64,000 nt of DNA, from assembly GCF_963966145.1 (NCBI RefSeq), contig NC_091051.1:17670001-17734000 (forward strand). The letters are read 5' to 3'. Below, one piece after another: positions 34,301-49,300 of the stretch. Under the pieces are notes generated by a model that was not told where the DNA came from, searched no databases, and worked only from the letters and a program-made list of their open reading frames with translations. The translations under genes and the position numbers were made by a program. Positions within the stretch are counted from its first letter, which is position 1, and the number at the start of each line of letters is the position of its first letter. Origin of the DNA: Tenebrio molitor (lineage: Eukaryota; Arthropoda; Insecta; Coleoptera; Tenebrionidae).

Positions 34301-37300
34301 ATTAAAGAAACAATTGCAGGCTGTTGAGTTCCAGAATCAACTACAGATTGTGGGGTTCCAGAATCAACTGCAGATTGTGGGGTTGAAGAAGCCACTGCAG
34401 GTTGTTGAGTTCCAGCATCAACTGTAGGCTGTGGGGTTGCAGGATCAATTACAAGTTGTTGGATGTCAGAATCCACTGTAGGTTGTGGGATTGAAGAAAC
34501 AATTGCAGGCTGTTGAGTTCCAGAATCAACTACAGATTGTGGGGTTTCAGAAACAACTGAAATTTGTGGGGTTGAAGAAGCCACTGCAGGCTGTTGAGTT
34601 CCAGAATCAACTGTAGGCTGTGGGGTTCCAGATTCAACTGCAAGTTGTGGGGTTGAGGAAGCCACTGCAGGTTGTTGAGTTCCAGCATCAACTGTAGGCT
34701 GTGGGGTTCCAGGATCAATTACAAGTTGTTGGATGTCAGAATCCACTGTAGGTTGTGGGATTAAAGAAACAATTGTAGGCTGTTGAGTTCCAGAATCAAC
34801 TACAAGTTGTGGGGTTCCAGAATCAACTGCAGATTGTGGGGTTAAAGAAGCCACTGCAGGCTGTTGAGTTCCAGAATCAACTGTAGGCTGTGGGGTTCCA
34901 GGATCAATCACAAGTTGTTGGATGTCAGAATCCACTGTAGGTTGTGGGATTGAAGAAACAATTGCAGGCTGTTGAGTTCCAGAAACAACTATATATTGTG
35001 GGGTTCCAGAATCAACTGCAGGTTGTGGGATTGAAGAAGCCACTGCTGGGTGTTGAGTTCCAGAATTAACTACAGATTGTGGGGTTCCAGAATCAACTGC
35101 AAGTTGTGGGGTTGAAGAAGCCACTGCAGGCTGTTGAGTTCCAGAATGAACTGTAGGCTGTGGGGTTCCAGGATCAATCACAAGTTGTTGGATGTCAGAA
35201 TGCACTGTAGGTTGTGGGATTGAAGAAACAATTGCAGGCTGTTGAGTTCCAGAAACAACTATATATTGTGGGGTTCCAGAATCAACTGCAGGTTGTGGGA
35301 TTGAAGAAGCCACTGCTGGGTGTTGAGTTCCAGAATTAACTACAGATTGTGGGGTTCCAGAATCAACTGCAAGTTGTGGGGTTGAAGAAGCCACTGCAGG
35401 CTGTTGAGTTCCAGAATGAACTGTAGGCTGTGGGGTTCCAGGATCAATCACAAGTTGTTGGATGTCAGAATGCACTGTAGGTTGTGGGATTGAAGAAACA
35501 ATTGCAGGCTGTTGAGTTCCAGAAACAACTATATATTGTGGGGTTCCAGAATCAACTGCAGGTTGTGGGATTGAAGAAGCCACTGCTGGGTGTTGAGTTC
35601 CAGAATTAACTACAGATTGTGGGGTTCCAGAATCAACTGCAAGTTGTGGGGTTGAAGAAGCCACTGCAGGCTGTTGAGTTCCAGAATCAACTGTAGGCTG
35701 TGGGGTTCCAGGATCAATCACAAGTTGTTGGATGTCAGAATGCACTGTAGGTTGTGGGATTGAAGAAACAATTGCAGGCTGTTGAGTTCCAGAAACAACT
35801 ATATATTGTGGGGTTCCAGAATCAACTGCAGGTTGTGGGATTGAAGAAGCCACTGCTGGGTGTTGAGTTCCAGAATTAACTACAGATTGTGGGGTTCCAG
35901 AATCAACTGCAAATTGTGGGTTTCCAGAACCAACTACAAGTTGTGGGGTTAAAGAATACACTATGGATTGTGAGAATGAAGAGACAGCTGCAGGCTGTTG
36001 AGTTAGAGAATCAACTACAGATTGTGGAGTTCCAGAATCAACCGCAGGTTGGGGTGATGAAGAAACAACTGTAGGTTGTTGAGTTCCAGAATCAACTGTA
36101 GGCTGTGGGGTTCCAGGATCAATTACAAGTTGTTGGATGTCAGAATACACTGTAGGTTGTGGGATTGAAGAAATAATTGCAGGCTGTTGAGTTCCAGAAT
36201 CAACTACAAGTTGTGGGGTTTCAAAAACAACTGAAATTTGTGAAGTTGAAGAAGCCACTGCAGGCTGTTGAGTTCCAGAATCAACTGTAGGCTGTGGGGT
36301 TGAAGAAGCCACTGCAGACTGTTGAGTTCCAGAATCAACTGTAGGCTGTGCGGTTGAAGAAGCCACTGCAGGCTGTTGAGTTGCAGAATCAACTGTAGGC
36401 TGTGGGGTTCCAGGATTAATTACAAGTTGTTGGATGTCAGAATCCGCTGTAGGTTGTGGGATTAAAGAAACAATTGCGGGCTGTTGAGTTCCAGAATCAA
36501 GTACAGATTGTGGGGTTCCAGATTCAACTGCAAGTTGTGGGGTTGAAGAAGCCACTGCAGGTTGTTGAGTTCCAGCATCAACTGTAAGCTGTGGGGTTCC
36601 AGGATCAATTACAAGTTGTTGGATGTCAGAATCCACTGTAGGTTGTGGGATTGAAGAAACAATTGCAGGCTGTTGAGTTCCAGAATCAACTACAAGTTGT
36701 GAGGTTTCAGAAACAAGTGCAAGTTGTGGGGTTGAAGAAGCCACTGCAGGTTGTTGAGTTCCAGCATCAACTGTAAGCTGTGGGGTTCCAGGATCAATTA
36801 CAAGTTGTTGGATGTCAGAATCCACTGTAGGTTGTGGGATTGAAGAAACAATTGCAGGCTGTTGAGTTCCAGAATCAACTACAAGTTGTGGGGTTTCAGA
36901 AACAACTGAAATTCGTGGGGTTGAAGAAGCCACTGCAGGTTGTTGAGTTCCAGCATCAATTGTAGGCTGTGGGGTTCCAGGATCAATTACAAGTTGTTGG
37001 ATGTCAGAATCCGCTGTAGGTTGTGGGATTAAAGAAACAAGTGCGGGCTGTTGAGTTCCAGAATCAACTGCAGATTGTGGGGTTGAAGAAGCCACTGCAG
37101 GCTGTTGAGTTGCAGAATCAACTGTAGGCTGTGGGGTTCCAGGATCAATTAAAAGTTGTTGGATGTCAGAATCCACTGTAGGTTGTGGGATTAAAGAAAC
37201 AAGTGCGGGCTGTTGAGTTCCAGAATCAACTGCAGGTTGTGGGATTGAAGAAGCCACCGCTGGGTGTTGAGTTCCAGAATTAACTACAGATTGTGGGGTT

Positions 37301-40300
37301 CCAGCATCAACTGTAGGCTGTGGGGTTCCAGGATCAATTAAAAGTTGTTGGATGTCAGAATCCACTGTAGGTTGTGGGATTAAAGAAACAAGTGCGGGCT
37401 GTTGAGTTCCAGAATCAACTGCAGATTGTGGGATTGAAGAAGCCACTGCAGGTTGTTGAGTTCCAGCATCAACTGTAGGCTGTGGGGTTCCAGGATCAAT
37501 TACAAGTTGTTGGATGTCAGAATCCACTGTAGGTTGTGGGATTAAAGAAACAAGTGCGGGCTGTTGATTTCCAGAATCAACTACAGATTGTGGGGTTCCA
37601 GATTCAACTACAAGTTGTGGGGTTGAAGAAGCCACTGCAGGTTGTTGAGTTCCAGCATCAACTGTAGGCTGTGGGGTTCCAGAATCAACTGCAGGTTGTG
37701 GGATTGAAGAAGCCACCGCTGGGTGTTGAGTTCCAGAATTAACTACAGATTGTGGGGTTCCAGAATCAACTGCAAGTTGTGGGGTTGAAGAAGCCACTGA
37801 AGGCTGTTGAGTTCCAGAATCAACTGTAGGCTGTGGGGTTGAAGAAGCCACGGCAGGCTGTTGAGATGCAGAATCGACTGTAGTCTGTGGGGTTCCAGGA
37901 TCAATTACAAGTTGTTGGATATCAGAATCCACTGTAGGTTGTGGGATTAAAGAAACAAGTGCGGGCTGTTGAGTTCCAGAATCAACTACAGATTGTGGGG
38001 TTCCAGATTCAACTACAAGTTGTGGGGTTGAAGAAGCCACTGCAGGTTGTTGAGTTCCAGCATCAACTGTAGGCTGTGGGGTTCCAGGATCAATTACAAG
38101 TTGTTGGATGTCAGAATCCACTGTAGGTTGTGGGATTGAATAAACAATTGCAGGCTGTTGAGTTTCAGAATCAACTACAAGTTGTGGAGTTTCAGAAACA
38201 ACTGAAATTTGTGGGGTTGAAGAAGCCACTGCAGGCTGTTGAGTTCCAGCATCAACTGTAGGCTGTGGGGTTCCAGGATCAATTACAAGTTGTTGGATGT
38301 CAGAATCCACTGTAGGTTGTGGGATTGAAGAAACAATTGCAGGCTGTTGAGTTCCAGAATCAACTACAAGTTGTGAGGTTTCAGAAACAAGTGCAAGTTG
38401 TGGGGTTGAAGAAGCCACTGCAGGTTGTTGAGTTCCAGCATCAACTGTAGGCTGTGGGGTTGAAGAAGCCACTGCAGACTGTTGAGTTCCAGAATCAACT
38501 GTAGGCTGTGCGGTTGAAGAAGCCACTGCAGGCTGTTGAGTTGCAGAATCAACTGTAGGCTGTGGGGTTCCAGGATTAATTACAAGTTGTTGGATGTCAG
38601 AATCCGCTGTAGGTTGTGGGATTAAAGAAACAATTGCGGGCTGTTGAGTTCCAGAATCAAGTACAGATTGTGGGGTTCCAGATTCAACTGCAAGTTGTGG
38701 GGTTGAAGAAGCCACTGCAGGTTGTTGAGTTCCAGCATCAACTGTAAGCTGTGGGGTTCCAGGATCAATTACAAGTTGTTGGATGTCAGAATCCACTGTA
38801 GGTTGTGGGATTGAAGAAACAATTGCAGGCTGTTGAGTTCCAGAATCAACTACAAGTTGTGAGGTTTCAGAAACAAGTGCAAGTTGTGGGGTTGAAGAAG
38901 CCACTGCAGGTTGTTGAGTTCCAGCATCAACTGTAAGCTGTGGGGTTCCAGGATCAATTACAAGTTGTTGGATGTCAGAATCCACTGTAGGTTGTGGGAT
39001 TGAAGAAACAATTGCAGGCTGTTGAGTTCCAGAATCAACTACAAGTTGTGGGGTTTCAGAAACAACTGAAATTCGTGGGGTTGAAGAAGCCACTGCAGGT
39101 TGTTGAGTTCCAGCATCAATTGTAGGCTGTGGGGTTCCAGGATCAATTACAAGTTGTTGGATGTCAGAATCCGCTGTAGGTTGTGGGATTAAAGAAACAA
39201 GTGCGGGCTGTTGAGTTCCAGAATCAACTGCAGATTGTGGGGTTGAAGAAGCCACTGCAGGCTGTTGAGTTGCAGAATCAACTGTAGGCTGTGGGGTTCC
39301 AGGATCAATTAAAAGTTGTTGGATGTCAGAATCCACTGTAGGTTGTGGGATTAAAGAAACAAGTGCGGGCTGTTGAGTTCCAGAATCAACTGCAGGTTGT
39401 GGGATTGAAGAAGCCACCGCTGGGTGTTGAGTTCCAGAATTAACTACAGATTGTGGGGTTCCAGCATCAACTGTAGGCTGTGGGGTTCCAGGATCAATTA
39501 AAAGTTGTTGGATGTCAGAATCCACTGTAGGTTGTGGGATTAAAGAAACAAGTGCGGGCTGTTGAGTTCCAGAATCAACTGCAGATTGTGGGATTGAAGA
39601 AGCCACTGCAGGTTGTTGAGTTCCAGCATCAACTGTAGGCTGTGGGGTTCCAGGATCAATTACAAGTTGTTGGATGTCAGAATCCACTGTAGGTTGTGGG
39701 ATTAAAGAAACAAGTGCGGGCTGTTGATTTCCAGAATCAACTACAGATTGTGGGGTTCCAGATTCAACTACAAGTTGTGGGGTTGAAGAAGCCACTGCAG
39801 GTTGTTGAGTTCCAGCATCAACTGTAGGCTGTGGGGTTCCAGAATCAACTGCAGGTTGTGGGATTGAAGAAGCCACCGCTGGGTGTTGAGTTCCAGAATT
39901 AACTACAGATTGTGGGGTTCCAGAATCAACTGCAAGTTGTGGGGTTGAAGAAGCCACTGAAGGCTGTTGAGTTCCAGAATCAACTGTAGGCTGTGGGGTT
40001 GAAGAAGCCACGGCAGGCTGTTGAGATGCAGAATCGACTGTAGTCTGTGGGGTTCCAGGATCAATTACAAGTTGTTGGATATCAGAATCCACTGTAGGTT
40101 GTGGGATTAAAGAAACAAGTGCGGGCTGTTGAGTTCCAGAATCAACTACAGATTGTGGGGTTCCAGATTCAACTACAAGTTGTGGGGTTGAAGAAGCCAC
40201 TGCAGGTTGTTGAGTTCCAGCATCAACTGTAGGCTGTGGGGTTCCAGGATCAATTACAAGTTGTTGGATGTCAGAATCCACTGTAGGTTGTGGGATTGAA

Positions 40301-43300
40301 TAAACAATTGCAGGCTGTTGAGTTTCAGAATCAACTACAAGTTGTGGAGTTTCAGAAACAACTGAAATTTGTGGGGTTGAAGAAGCCACTGCAGGCTGTT
40401 GAGTTCCAGCATCAACTGTAGGCTGTGGGGTTCCAGGATCAATTACAAGTTGTTGGATGTCAGAATCCACTGTAGGTTGTGGGATTAAAGAAACAAGTGC
40501 GGGCTGTTGAGTTCCAGAATCAACTGCAGGTTGTGGGATTGAAGAAGCCACCGCTGGGTGTTGAGTTCCAGAATTAACTACAGATTGTGGGGTTCCAGAA
40601 TCAACTGCAAGTTGTGGGGTTGAAGAAGCCACTGAAGGCTGTTGAGTTCCAGAATCAACTGTAGGCTGTGGGGTTGAAGAAGCCACGGCAGGCTGTTGAG
40701 ATGCAGAATCGACTGTAGTCTGTGGGGTTCCAGGATCAATTACAAGTTGTTGGATATCAGAATCCACTGTAGGTTGTGGGATTAAAGAAACAAGTGCGGG
40801 CTGTTGAGTTCCAGAATCAACTACAGATTGTGGGGTTCCAGATTCAACTACAAGTTGTGGGGTTGAAGAAGCCACTGCAGGTTGTTGAGTTCCAGCATCA
40901 ACTGTAGGCTGTGGGGTTCCAGGATCAATTACAAGTTGTTGGATGTCAGAATCCACTGTAGGTTGTGGGATTGAATAAACAATTGCAGGCTGTTGAGTTT
41001 CAGAATCAACTACAAGTTGTGGAGTTTCAGAAACAACTGAAATTTGTGGGGTTGAAGAAGCCACTGCAGGCTGTTGAGTTCCAGCATCAACTGTAGGCTG
41101 TGGGGTTCCAGGATCAATTACAAGTTGTTGGATGTCAGAATCCACTATAGGTTGTGGGATTAAAGAAACAAGTGCGGGCTGTTGAGTTCCAGAATCAACT
41201 GCAGGTTGTGGGATTGAAGAAGCCACCGCTGGGTGTTGAGTTCCAGAATTAACTACAGATTGTGGGGTTCCAGAATCAACTGTAGGCTGTGGGGTTCCAG
41301 GATCAATTACAAGTTGTTGGATGTCAGAATCCACTGTAGGTTGTGGGATTGAAGAAACAATTGCAGTCTGTTGAGTTCCAGAATCAACTACAAGTTGTGG
41401 GGTTCCAGAATCAACTGCAAGTTGTTGGGTTGAAGAAGCCACTGCAGGCTGTTGAGTTCCAGCATCAACTGTAGGCTGTGGGGTTCCAGGATCAATTACA
41501 AGTTGTTGGATGTCAGAATCCACTGTAGGTTGTGGGATTAAAGAAACAATTGCAGGCTGTTGAGTTCCAGAATCAACAACAGATTGTGGCGTTTCAGAAT
41601 CACCTTCAAGTTGTGGGGTTGAAGAAGCCACTGCAGGTTGTTGAGTTCCAGCATCAACTGTAGGCTGTGGGGTTCCAGGATCAATTACAAGTTGTTGGAT
41701 GTCAGAATCCACTGTAGGTTGTGGGATTAAAGAAACAAGTGCGGGCTGTTGAGTTCCAGAATCAACTGCAAGTTGTGGGATTGAAGAAGCCACCGCTGGG
41801 TGTTGAGTTCCAGAATTAACTACAGATTGTGGGGTTCCAGAATCAACTGTAGGCTGTGGGGTTCCAGGATCAATTACAAGTTTTTGGATGTCAGAATCCA
41901 CTGTAGGTTGTGGGATTGAAGAAACAATTGCAGGCTGTTGAGTTTCAGAATCAACTACAGATTTTGGGGTTCCAGATTCAACTGAAAGTTGTGGGGTTGA
42001 AGAAGCCACTGCAGGTTGTTGAGTTCCAGCATCAACTGTAGGCTGTGGGGTTCCAGGATCAATTACAAGTTGTTGGATGTCAGAATCCACTGTAGGTTGT
42101 GGGATTAAAGAAACAATTGCAGGCTGTTGAGTTCCAGAATCAACTACAAGTTGTGGGGTTGAAGAAGCCACTGCAGGTTGTTGAGTTCCAGCATCAACTG
42201 TAAGCTGTGGGGTTCCAGGATCAATTACAAGTTGTTGGATGTCAGAATCCACTGTAGGTAGTGGGATTGAAGAAACAATTGCAGGCTGTTGAGTTCCAGA
42301 ATCAACAACAGATTGTGGCGTTTCAGAATCACCTGCAAGTTGTGGGGTTGAAGAAGCCACTGCAGGTTGTTGAGTTCCAGCATCAACTGTAGGCTGTGGG
42401 GTTCCAGGATCAATTACAAGTTGTTGGATGTCAGAATCCACTGTAGGTTGTGGGATTAAAGAAACAATTGCAGGCTGTTGAGTTCCAGAATCAACTCCAA
42501 ATTGTGGGGTTTCAGAAACAACTGAAAGTTGTGGGGTTGGAGAAGCCACTGCAGGTTGTTGAGTTCCAGCATCAACTGTAGGCTGTGGGGTTCCAGGATC
42601 AATTACAAGTTGTTGGATGTCAGAATCCACTGTAGGTTGTGGGATTGAAGAAACAATTGCAGGCTGTTGAGTTTCAGAATCAACTACAGATTTTGGGGTT
42701 CCAGATTCAACTGAAAGTTGTGGGGTTGAAGAAGCCACTGCAGGTTGTTGAGTTCCAGCATCAACTGTAGGCTGTGGGGTTCCAGGATCAATTACAAGTT
42801 TTTGGATGTCAGAATCCCCTGTAGGTTGTGGGATTGAAGAAACAATTGCAGGCGGTTGAGTTTCAGAATCAACTACAGATTTTGGGGTTTCAGATTCAAC
42901 TGAAAGTTGTGGGGTTGAAGAAGCCACTGCAGGTTGTTGAGTTCCAGCATCAACTGTAGGCTGTGGGGTTCCAGGATCGATTACAAGTTGTTGGATGTCA
43001 GAATCCACTGTAGGTTGTGGGATTGAAGAAACAATTGCAGGCTGTTGAGTTTCAGAATCAACTACAGATTGTGGGGTTCCAGAATCAACTGCAGGTTGTG
43101 GGATTGAAGAAGCCACTGCTGGGTGTTGAGTTCCAGAATCAACTGCAAGTTGTTGGGTTGAAGAAGCCACTGCAGACTGTTGAGTTCCAGCATCAACTGT
43201 AGGCTGTGGGGTTCCAGGATCAATTACAAGTTGTTGGATGTCAGAATCCACTGTAGTTTGTGGGATTAAAGAAACAAGTGCGGGCTGTTGAGTTCCAGAA

Positions 43301-46300
43301 TCAACTGCAGATTGTGGGGTTGAAGAAGCCACTGCAGGCTGTTGAGTTGCAGAATCAACTGTAGGCTGTGGGATTCCAAGATCAATTACAAGTTGTTGGA
43401 TGTCAAAATCCACTGTAGGTTGTGGGATTAAAGAAACAGGTGTGGGCTGTTGAGTTCCAGAATCAACTACAGATTGTGGGGTTCCAGATTCAACTGCAAG
43501 TTGTGGGGTTGAAGAAGCCACTGCAGGTTGTTGAGTTCCAGCATCAACTGTAGGCTGTGGAGTTCCAGGATCAATTACAAGTTGTTGGATATCAGAATCC
43601 ACTGTAGGTAGTGGGATTGAAGAAACAATTGCAGGCTGTTGAGTTCCAGAATCAACTACAGATTGTGGGGTTCCAGATTCAACTGCAAGTTGTGGGGTTG
43701 AAGAAGCCACTGCAGGTTGTTGAGTTCCAGCATCAACTGTAGGCTGTGGGGTTCCAGGATCAATTACAAGTTGTTGGATGTCAGAATCCACTGTAGGTTG
43801 TGGGATTGAAGAAACAATTGCAGGCTGTTGAGTTTCAGAATCAACTACAAGTTGTGGAGTTTCAGAAACAACTGAAATTTGTGGGGTTGAAGAAGCCACT
43901 GCAGGCTGTTGAGTTCCAGCATCAACTGTAGTCTGTGGGGTTCCAGGATCAATTACAATTTGTTGGATGCCAGAATCCACTGTAGGTTGTGGGATTAAAG
44001 AAACAATTGCAGGCTGTTGAGTTCCAGAATCAACTACAAGTTGTGGGGTTTCAGAAACAACTGAAATTCGTGGGGTTGAAGAAGCCACTGCAGGTTGTTG
44101 AGTTCCAGCATCAACTGTAGGCTGTGGGGTTCCAGGATCAATTACAAGATGTTGGATGTCAGAATCCACTGTAGGTTGTGGGATTAAAGAAACAAGTGCG
44201 GGCTGTTGAGTTCCAGAATCAACTGCAGGTTGTGGGATTGAAGAAGCCACCGCTGGGTGTTGAGTTCCAGAATTAACTACAGATTGTGGGGTTCCAGAAT
44301 CAACTGTAGGCTGTGGGGTTGAAGAAGCCACTGCAGGCTGTTGAGTTGCAGAATCAACTGTAGGCTGTGGGGTTCCAGGATCAATTACAAGTTGTTGGAT
44401 GTCAGAATCCACTGTAGGTTGTGGGATTAAAGAAACAAGTGCGGGCTGTTGAGTTCCAGAATCAACTGCAGGTTGTGGGATTGAAGAAGCCACCGCTGGG
44501 TGTTGAGTTCCAGATTCAACTACAAGTTGTGGGGTTGAAGAAGCCACTGCAGGTTCTTGAGTTCCAGCATCAACTGTAGGCTGTGGGGATCCAGGATCAA
44601 TTACAAGTTGTTGGATGTCAGAATCCACTGAAGGTTGTGGGATTAAAGACACAATTGCAGGCTGTTGAGTTCCAAAACCAACTACAAGTTGTGGGGTTTC
44701 AGAAACAACTGAAATTTGTGGGGTTGAAGAAGCCACTGCAGGCTGTTGAGTTCCAGAATCAACTGTAGGCTGTGGGGTTGAAGAAGCCACTGCAGGCTGT
44801 TGAGTTTCAGAATCAACTATAAATTGTGGGGTTCTAGAATCAACTGCAGGTTGTGGGATTGAAGAAGCCACTGCCGGCTGTTGAGTTCCAGAATCAACTG
44901 TAGGCTGTGGGGTTGAAGAAGCTACTGCAGGCTGTTGAGTTGCAGAATCAACTGTAGGCTGTGGGGTTCCAGGATCAATTAAAAGGTGTTGGATGTCAGA
45001 ATCTACTGTAGGTTGTGGGATTAAAGAAACAATTGCAGGCTGTTGAGTTCCAGAATCAACTACGGATTGTGGGGTTCCAGGATCAATTAAAAGTTGTTGG
45101 ATGTCAGATTCCACTGTAGGTTGTGGGATTGAAGAAACAATTGCAGGCTGTTGAGTTCCAGACTCAACTACAGATTGTGGGGTTCCAGAATCAACTGCAG
45201 ATTGTGGGGTTGAAGAAGCCACTGCAGGTTGTTGAGTTCCAGCATCAACTGTAGGCTGTGGGGTTCCAGGATCACTTACAACTTGTTGGATGTCAGAATC
45301 CACTGTAGGTTGTGGGATTAAAGAAACAATTGCAGGCTGTTGAGTTCCAGAATCAACTACAAGTTGTGGGGTTTCAGAAACAACTGAAATTCGTGGGGTT
45401 GAAGAAGCCACTGCAGGTTGTTGAGTTCCAGCATCAACTGTAGGCTGTGGGGTTCCAGGATCAATTACAAGTTGTTGGATGTCAGAATCCACTGTAGGTT
45501 GTGGGATTAAAGAAACAAGTGCGGGCTGTTGAGTTCCAGAATCAACTGCAAGTTGTGGGATTGAAGAAGCCACCGCTGGGTGTTGAGTTCCAGAATTAAC
45601 TACAGATTGTGGGGTTCCAGAATCAACTGTAGGCTGTGGGGTTCCAGGATCAATTACAAGTTGTTGGATGTCAGAAACCGCTGTAGGTTGTGGGATTAAA
45701 GAAACAAGTGCGGGCTGTTGAGTTGCAGAATCAACTGTAGGCTGTGGGGTTCCAGGATCAATTACAAGTTGTTGGATGTCAGAATCCACTGTAGGTTGTG
45801 GGATTAAAGAAACAAGTGCGGGCTGTTGAGTTCCAGAATCAACTACAGATTGTGGGGTTCCAGATTCAACTACAAGTTGTGGGGTTGAAGAAGCCACTGC
45901 AGGTTGTTGAGTTCCAGCATCAACTGTAGGCTGTGGGGTTCCAGGATCAATTAAAAGTTGTTGGATGTCAGAATCCACTGTAGGTTGTGGGATTAAAGAA
46001 ACAATTGCAGGCTGTTGAGTTCCAGAATCAACAACAGATTGTGGCGTTTCAGAATCACCTTCAAGTTGTGGGGTTGAAGAAGCCACTGCAGGTTGTTGAG
46101 TTCCAGCATCAACTGTAGGCTGTGGGGTTCCAGGATCGATTACAAGTTGTTGGATGTCAGAATCCACTGTAGGTTGTGGGATTGAAGAAACAATTGCAGG
46201 CTGTTGAGTTTCAGAATCAACTACAGATTGTGGGGTTCCAGAATCAACTGCAGGTTGTGGGATTGAAGAAGCCACTGCTGGGTGTTGAGTTCCAGAATCA

Positions 46301-49300
46301 ACTGCAAGTTGTTGGGTTGAAGAAGCCACTGCAGACTGTTGAGTTCCAGCATCAACTGTAGGCTGTGGGGTTCCAGGATCAATTACAAGTTGTTGGATGT
46401 CAGAATCCACTGTAGTTTGTGGGATTAAAGAAACAAGTGCGGGCTGTTGAGTTCCAGAATCAACTGCAGATTGTGGGGTTGAAGAAGCCACTGCAGGCTG
46501 TTGAGTTGCAGAATCAACTGTAGGCTGTGGGATTCCAAGATCAATTACAAGTTGTTGGATGTCAAAATCCACTGTAGGTTGTGGGATTAAAGAAACAGGT
46601 GTGGGCTGTTGAGTTCCAGAATCAACTACAGATTGTGGGGTTCCAGATTCAACTGCAAGTTGTGGGGTTGAAGAAGCCACTGCAGGTTGTTGAGTTCCAG
46701 CATCAACTGTAGGCTGTGGAGTTCCAGGATCAATTACAAGTTGTTGGATATCAGAATCCACTGTAGGTAGTGGGATTGAAGAAACAATTGCAGGCTGTTG
46801 AGTTCCAGAATCAACTACAGATTGTGGGGTTCCAGATTCAACTGCAAGTTGTGGGGTTGAAGAAGCCACTGCAGGTTGTTGAGTTCCAGCATCAACTGTA
46901 GGCTGTGGGGTTCCAGGATCAATTACAAGTTGTTGGATGTCAGAATCCACTGTAGGTTGTGGGATTGAAGAAACAATTGCAGGCTGTTGAGTTTCAGAAT
47001 CAACTACAAGTTGTGGAGTTTCAGAAACAACTGAAATTTGTGGGGTTGAAGAAGCCACTGCAGGCTGTTGAGTTCCAGCATCAACTGTAGTCTGTGGGGT
47101 TCCAGGATCAATTACAATTTGTTGGATGCCAGAATCCACTGTAGGTTGTGGGATTAAAGAAACAATTGCAGGCTGTTGAGTTCCAGAATCAACTACAAGT
47201 TGTGGGGTTTCAGAAACAACTGAAATTCGTGGGGTTGAAGAAGCCACTGCAGGTTGTTGAGTTCCAGCATCAACTGTAGGCTGTGGGGTTCCAGGATCAA
47301 TTACAAGATGTTGGATGTCAGAATCCACTGTAGGTTGTGGGATTAAAGAAACAAGTGCGGGCTGTTGAGTTCCAGAATCAACTGCAGGTTGTGGGATTGA
47401 AGAAGCCACCGCTGGGTGTTGAGTTCCAGAATTAACTACAGATTGTGGGGTTCCAGAATCAACTGTAGGCTGTGGGGTTGAAGAAGCCACTGCAGGCTGT
47501 TGAGTTGCAGAATCAACTGTAGGCTGTGGGGTTCCAGGATCAATTACAAGTTGTTGGATGTCAGAATCCACTGTAGGTTGTGGGATTAAAGAAACAAGTG
47601 CGGGCTGTTGAGTTCCAGAATCAACTGCAGGTTGTGGGATTGAAGAAGCCACCGCTGGGTGTTGAGTTCCAGATTCAACTACAAGTTGTGGGGTTGAAGA
47701 AGCCACTGCAGGTTCTTGAGTTCCAGCATCAACTGTAGGCTGTGGGGATCCAGGATCAATTACAAGTTGTTGGATGTCAGAATCCACTGAAGGTTGTGGG
47801 ATTAAAGACACAATTGCAGGCTGTTGAGTTCCAAAACCAACTACAAGTTGTGGGGTTTCAGAAACAACTGAAATTTGTGGGGTTGAAGAAGCCACTGCAG
47901 GCTGTTGAGTTCCAGAATCAACTGTAGGCTGTGGGGTTGAAGAAGCCACTGCAGGCTGTTGAGTTTCAGAATCAACTATAAATTGTGGGGTTCTAGAATC
48001 AACTGCAGGTTGTGGGATTGAAGAAGCCACTGCCGGCTGTTGAGTTCCAGAATCAACTGTAGGCTGTGGGGTTGAAGAAGCTACTGCAGGCTGTTGAGTT
48101 GCAGAATCAACTGTAGGCTGTGGGGTTCCAGGATCAATTAAAAGGTGTTGGATGTCAGAATCTACTGTAGGTTGTGGGATTAAAGAAACAATTGCAGGCT
48201 GTTGAGTTCCAGAATCAACTACGGATTGTGGGGTTCCAGGATCAATTAAAAGTTGTTGGATGTCAGATTCCACTGTAGGTTGTGGGATTGAAGAAACAAT
48301 TGCAGGCTGTTGAGTTCCAGACTCAACTACAGATTGTGGGGTTCCAGAATCAACTGCAGATTGTGGGGTTGAAGAAGCCACTGCAGGTTGTTGAGTTCCA
48401 GCATCAACTGTAGGCTGTGGGGTTCCAGGATCACTTACAACTTGTTGGATGTCAGAATCCACTGTAGGTTGTGGGATTAAAGAAACAATTGCAGGCTGTT
48501 GAGTTCCAGAATCAACTACAAGTTGTGGGGTTTCAGAAACAACTGAAATTCGTGGGGTTGAAGAAGCCACTGCAGGTTGTTGAGTTCCAGCATCAACTGT
48601 AGGCTGTGGGGTTCCAGGATCAATTACAAGTTGTTGGATGTCAGAATCCACTGTAGGTTGTGGGATTAAAGAAACAAGTGCGGGCTGTTGAGTTCCAGAA
48701 TCAACTGCAAGTTGTGGGATTGAAGAAGCCACCGCTGGGTGTTGAGTTCCAGAATTAACTACAGATTGTGGGGTTCCAGAATCAACTGTAGGCTGTGGGG
48801 TTCCAGGATCAATTACAAGTTGTTGGATGTCAGAAACCGCTGTAGGTTGTGGGATTAAAGAAACAAGTGCGGGCTGTTGAGTTGCAGAATCAACTGTAGG
48901 CTGTGGGGTTCCAGGATCAATTACAAGTTGTTGGATGTCAGAATCCACTGTAGGTTGTGGGATTAAAGAAACAAGTGCGGGCTGTTGAGTTCCAGAATCA
49001 ACTACAGATTGTGGGGTTCCAGATTCAACTACAAGTTGTGGGGTTGAAGAAGCCACTGCAGGTTGTTGAGTTCCAGCATCAACTGTAGGCTGTGGGGTTC
49101 CAGGATCAATTAAAAGTTGTTGGATGTCAGAATCCACTGTAGGTTGTGGGATTAAAGAAACAATTGCAGGCTGTTGAGTTCCAGAATCAACAACAGATTG
49201 TGGCGTTTCAGAATCACCTTCAAGTTGTGGGGTTGAAGAAGCCACTGCAGGTTGTTGAGTTCCAGCATCAACTGTAGGCTGTGGGGTTCCAGGATCAATT

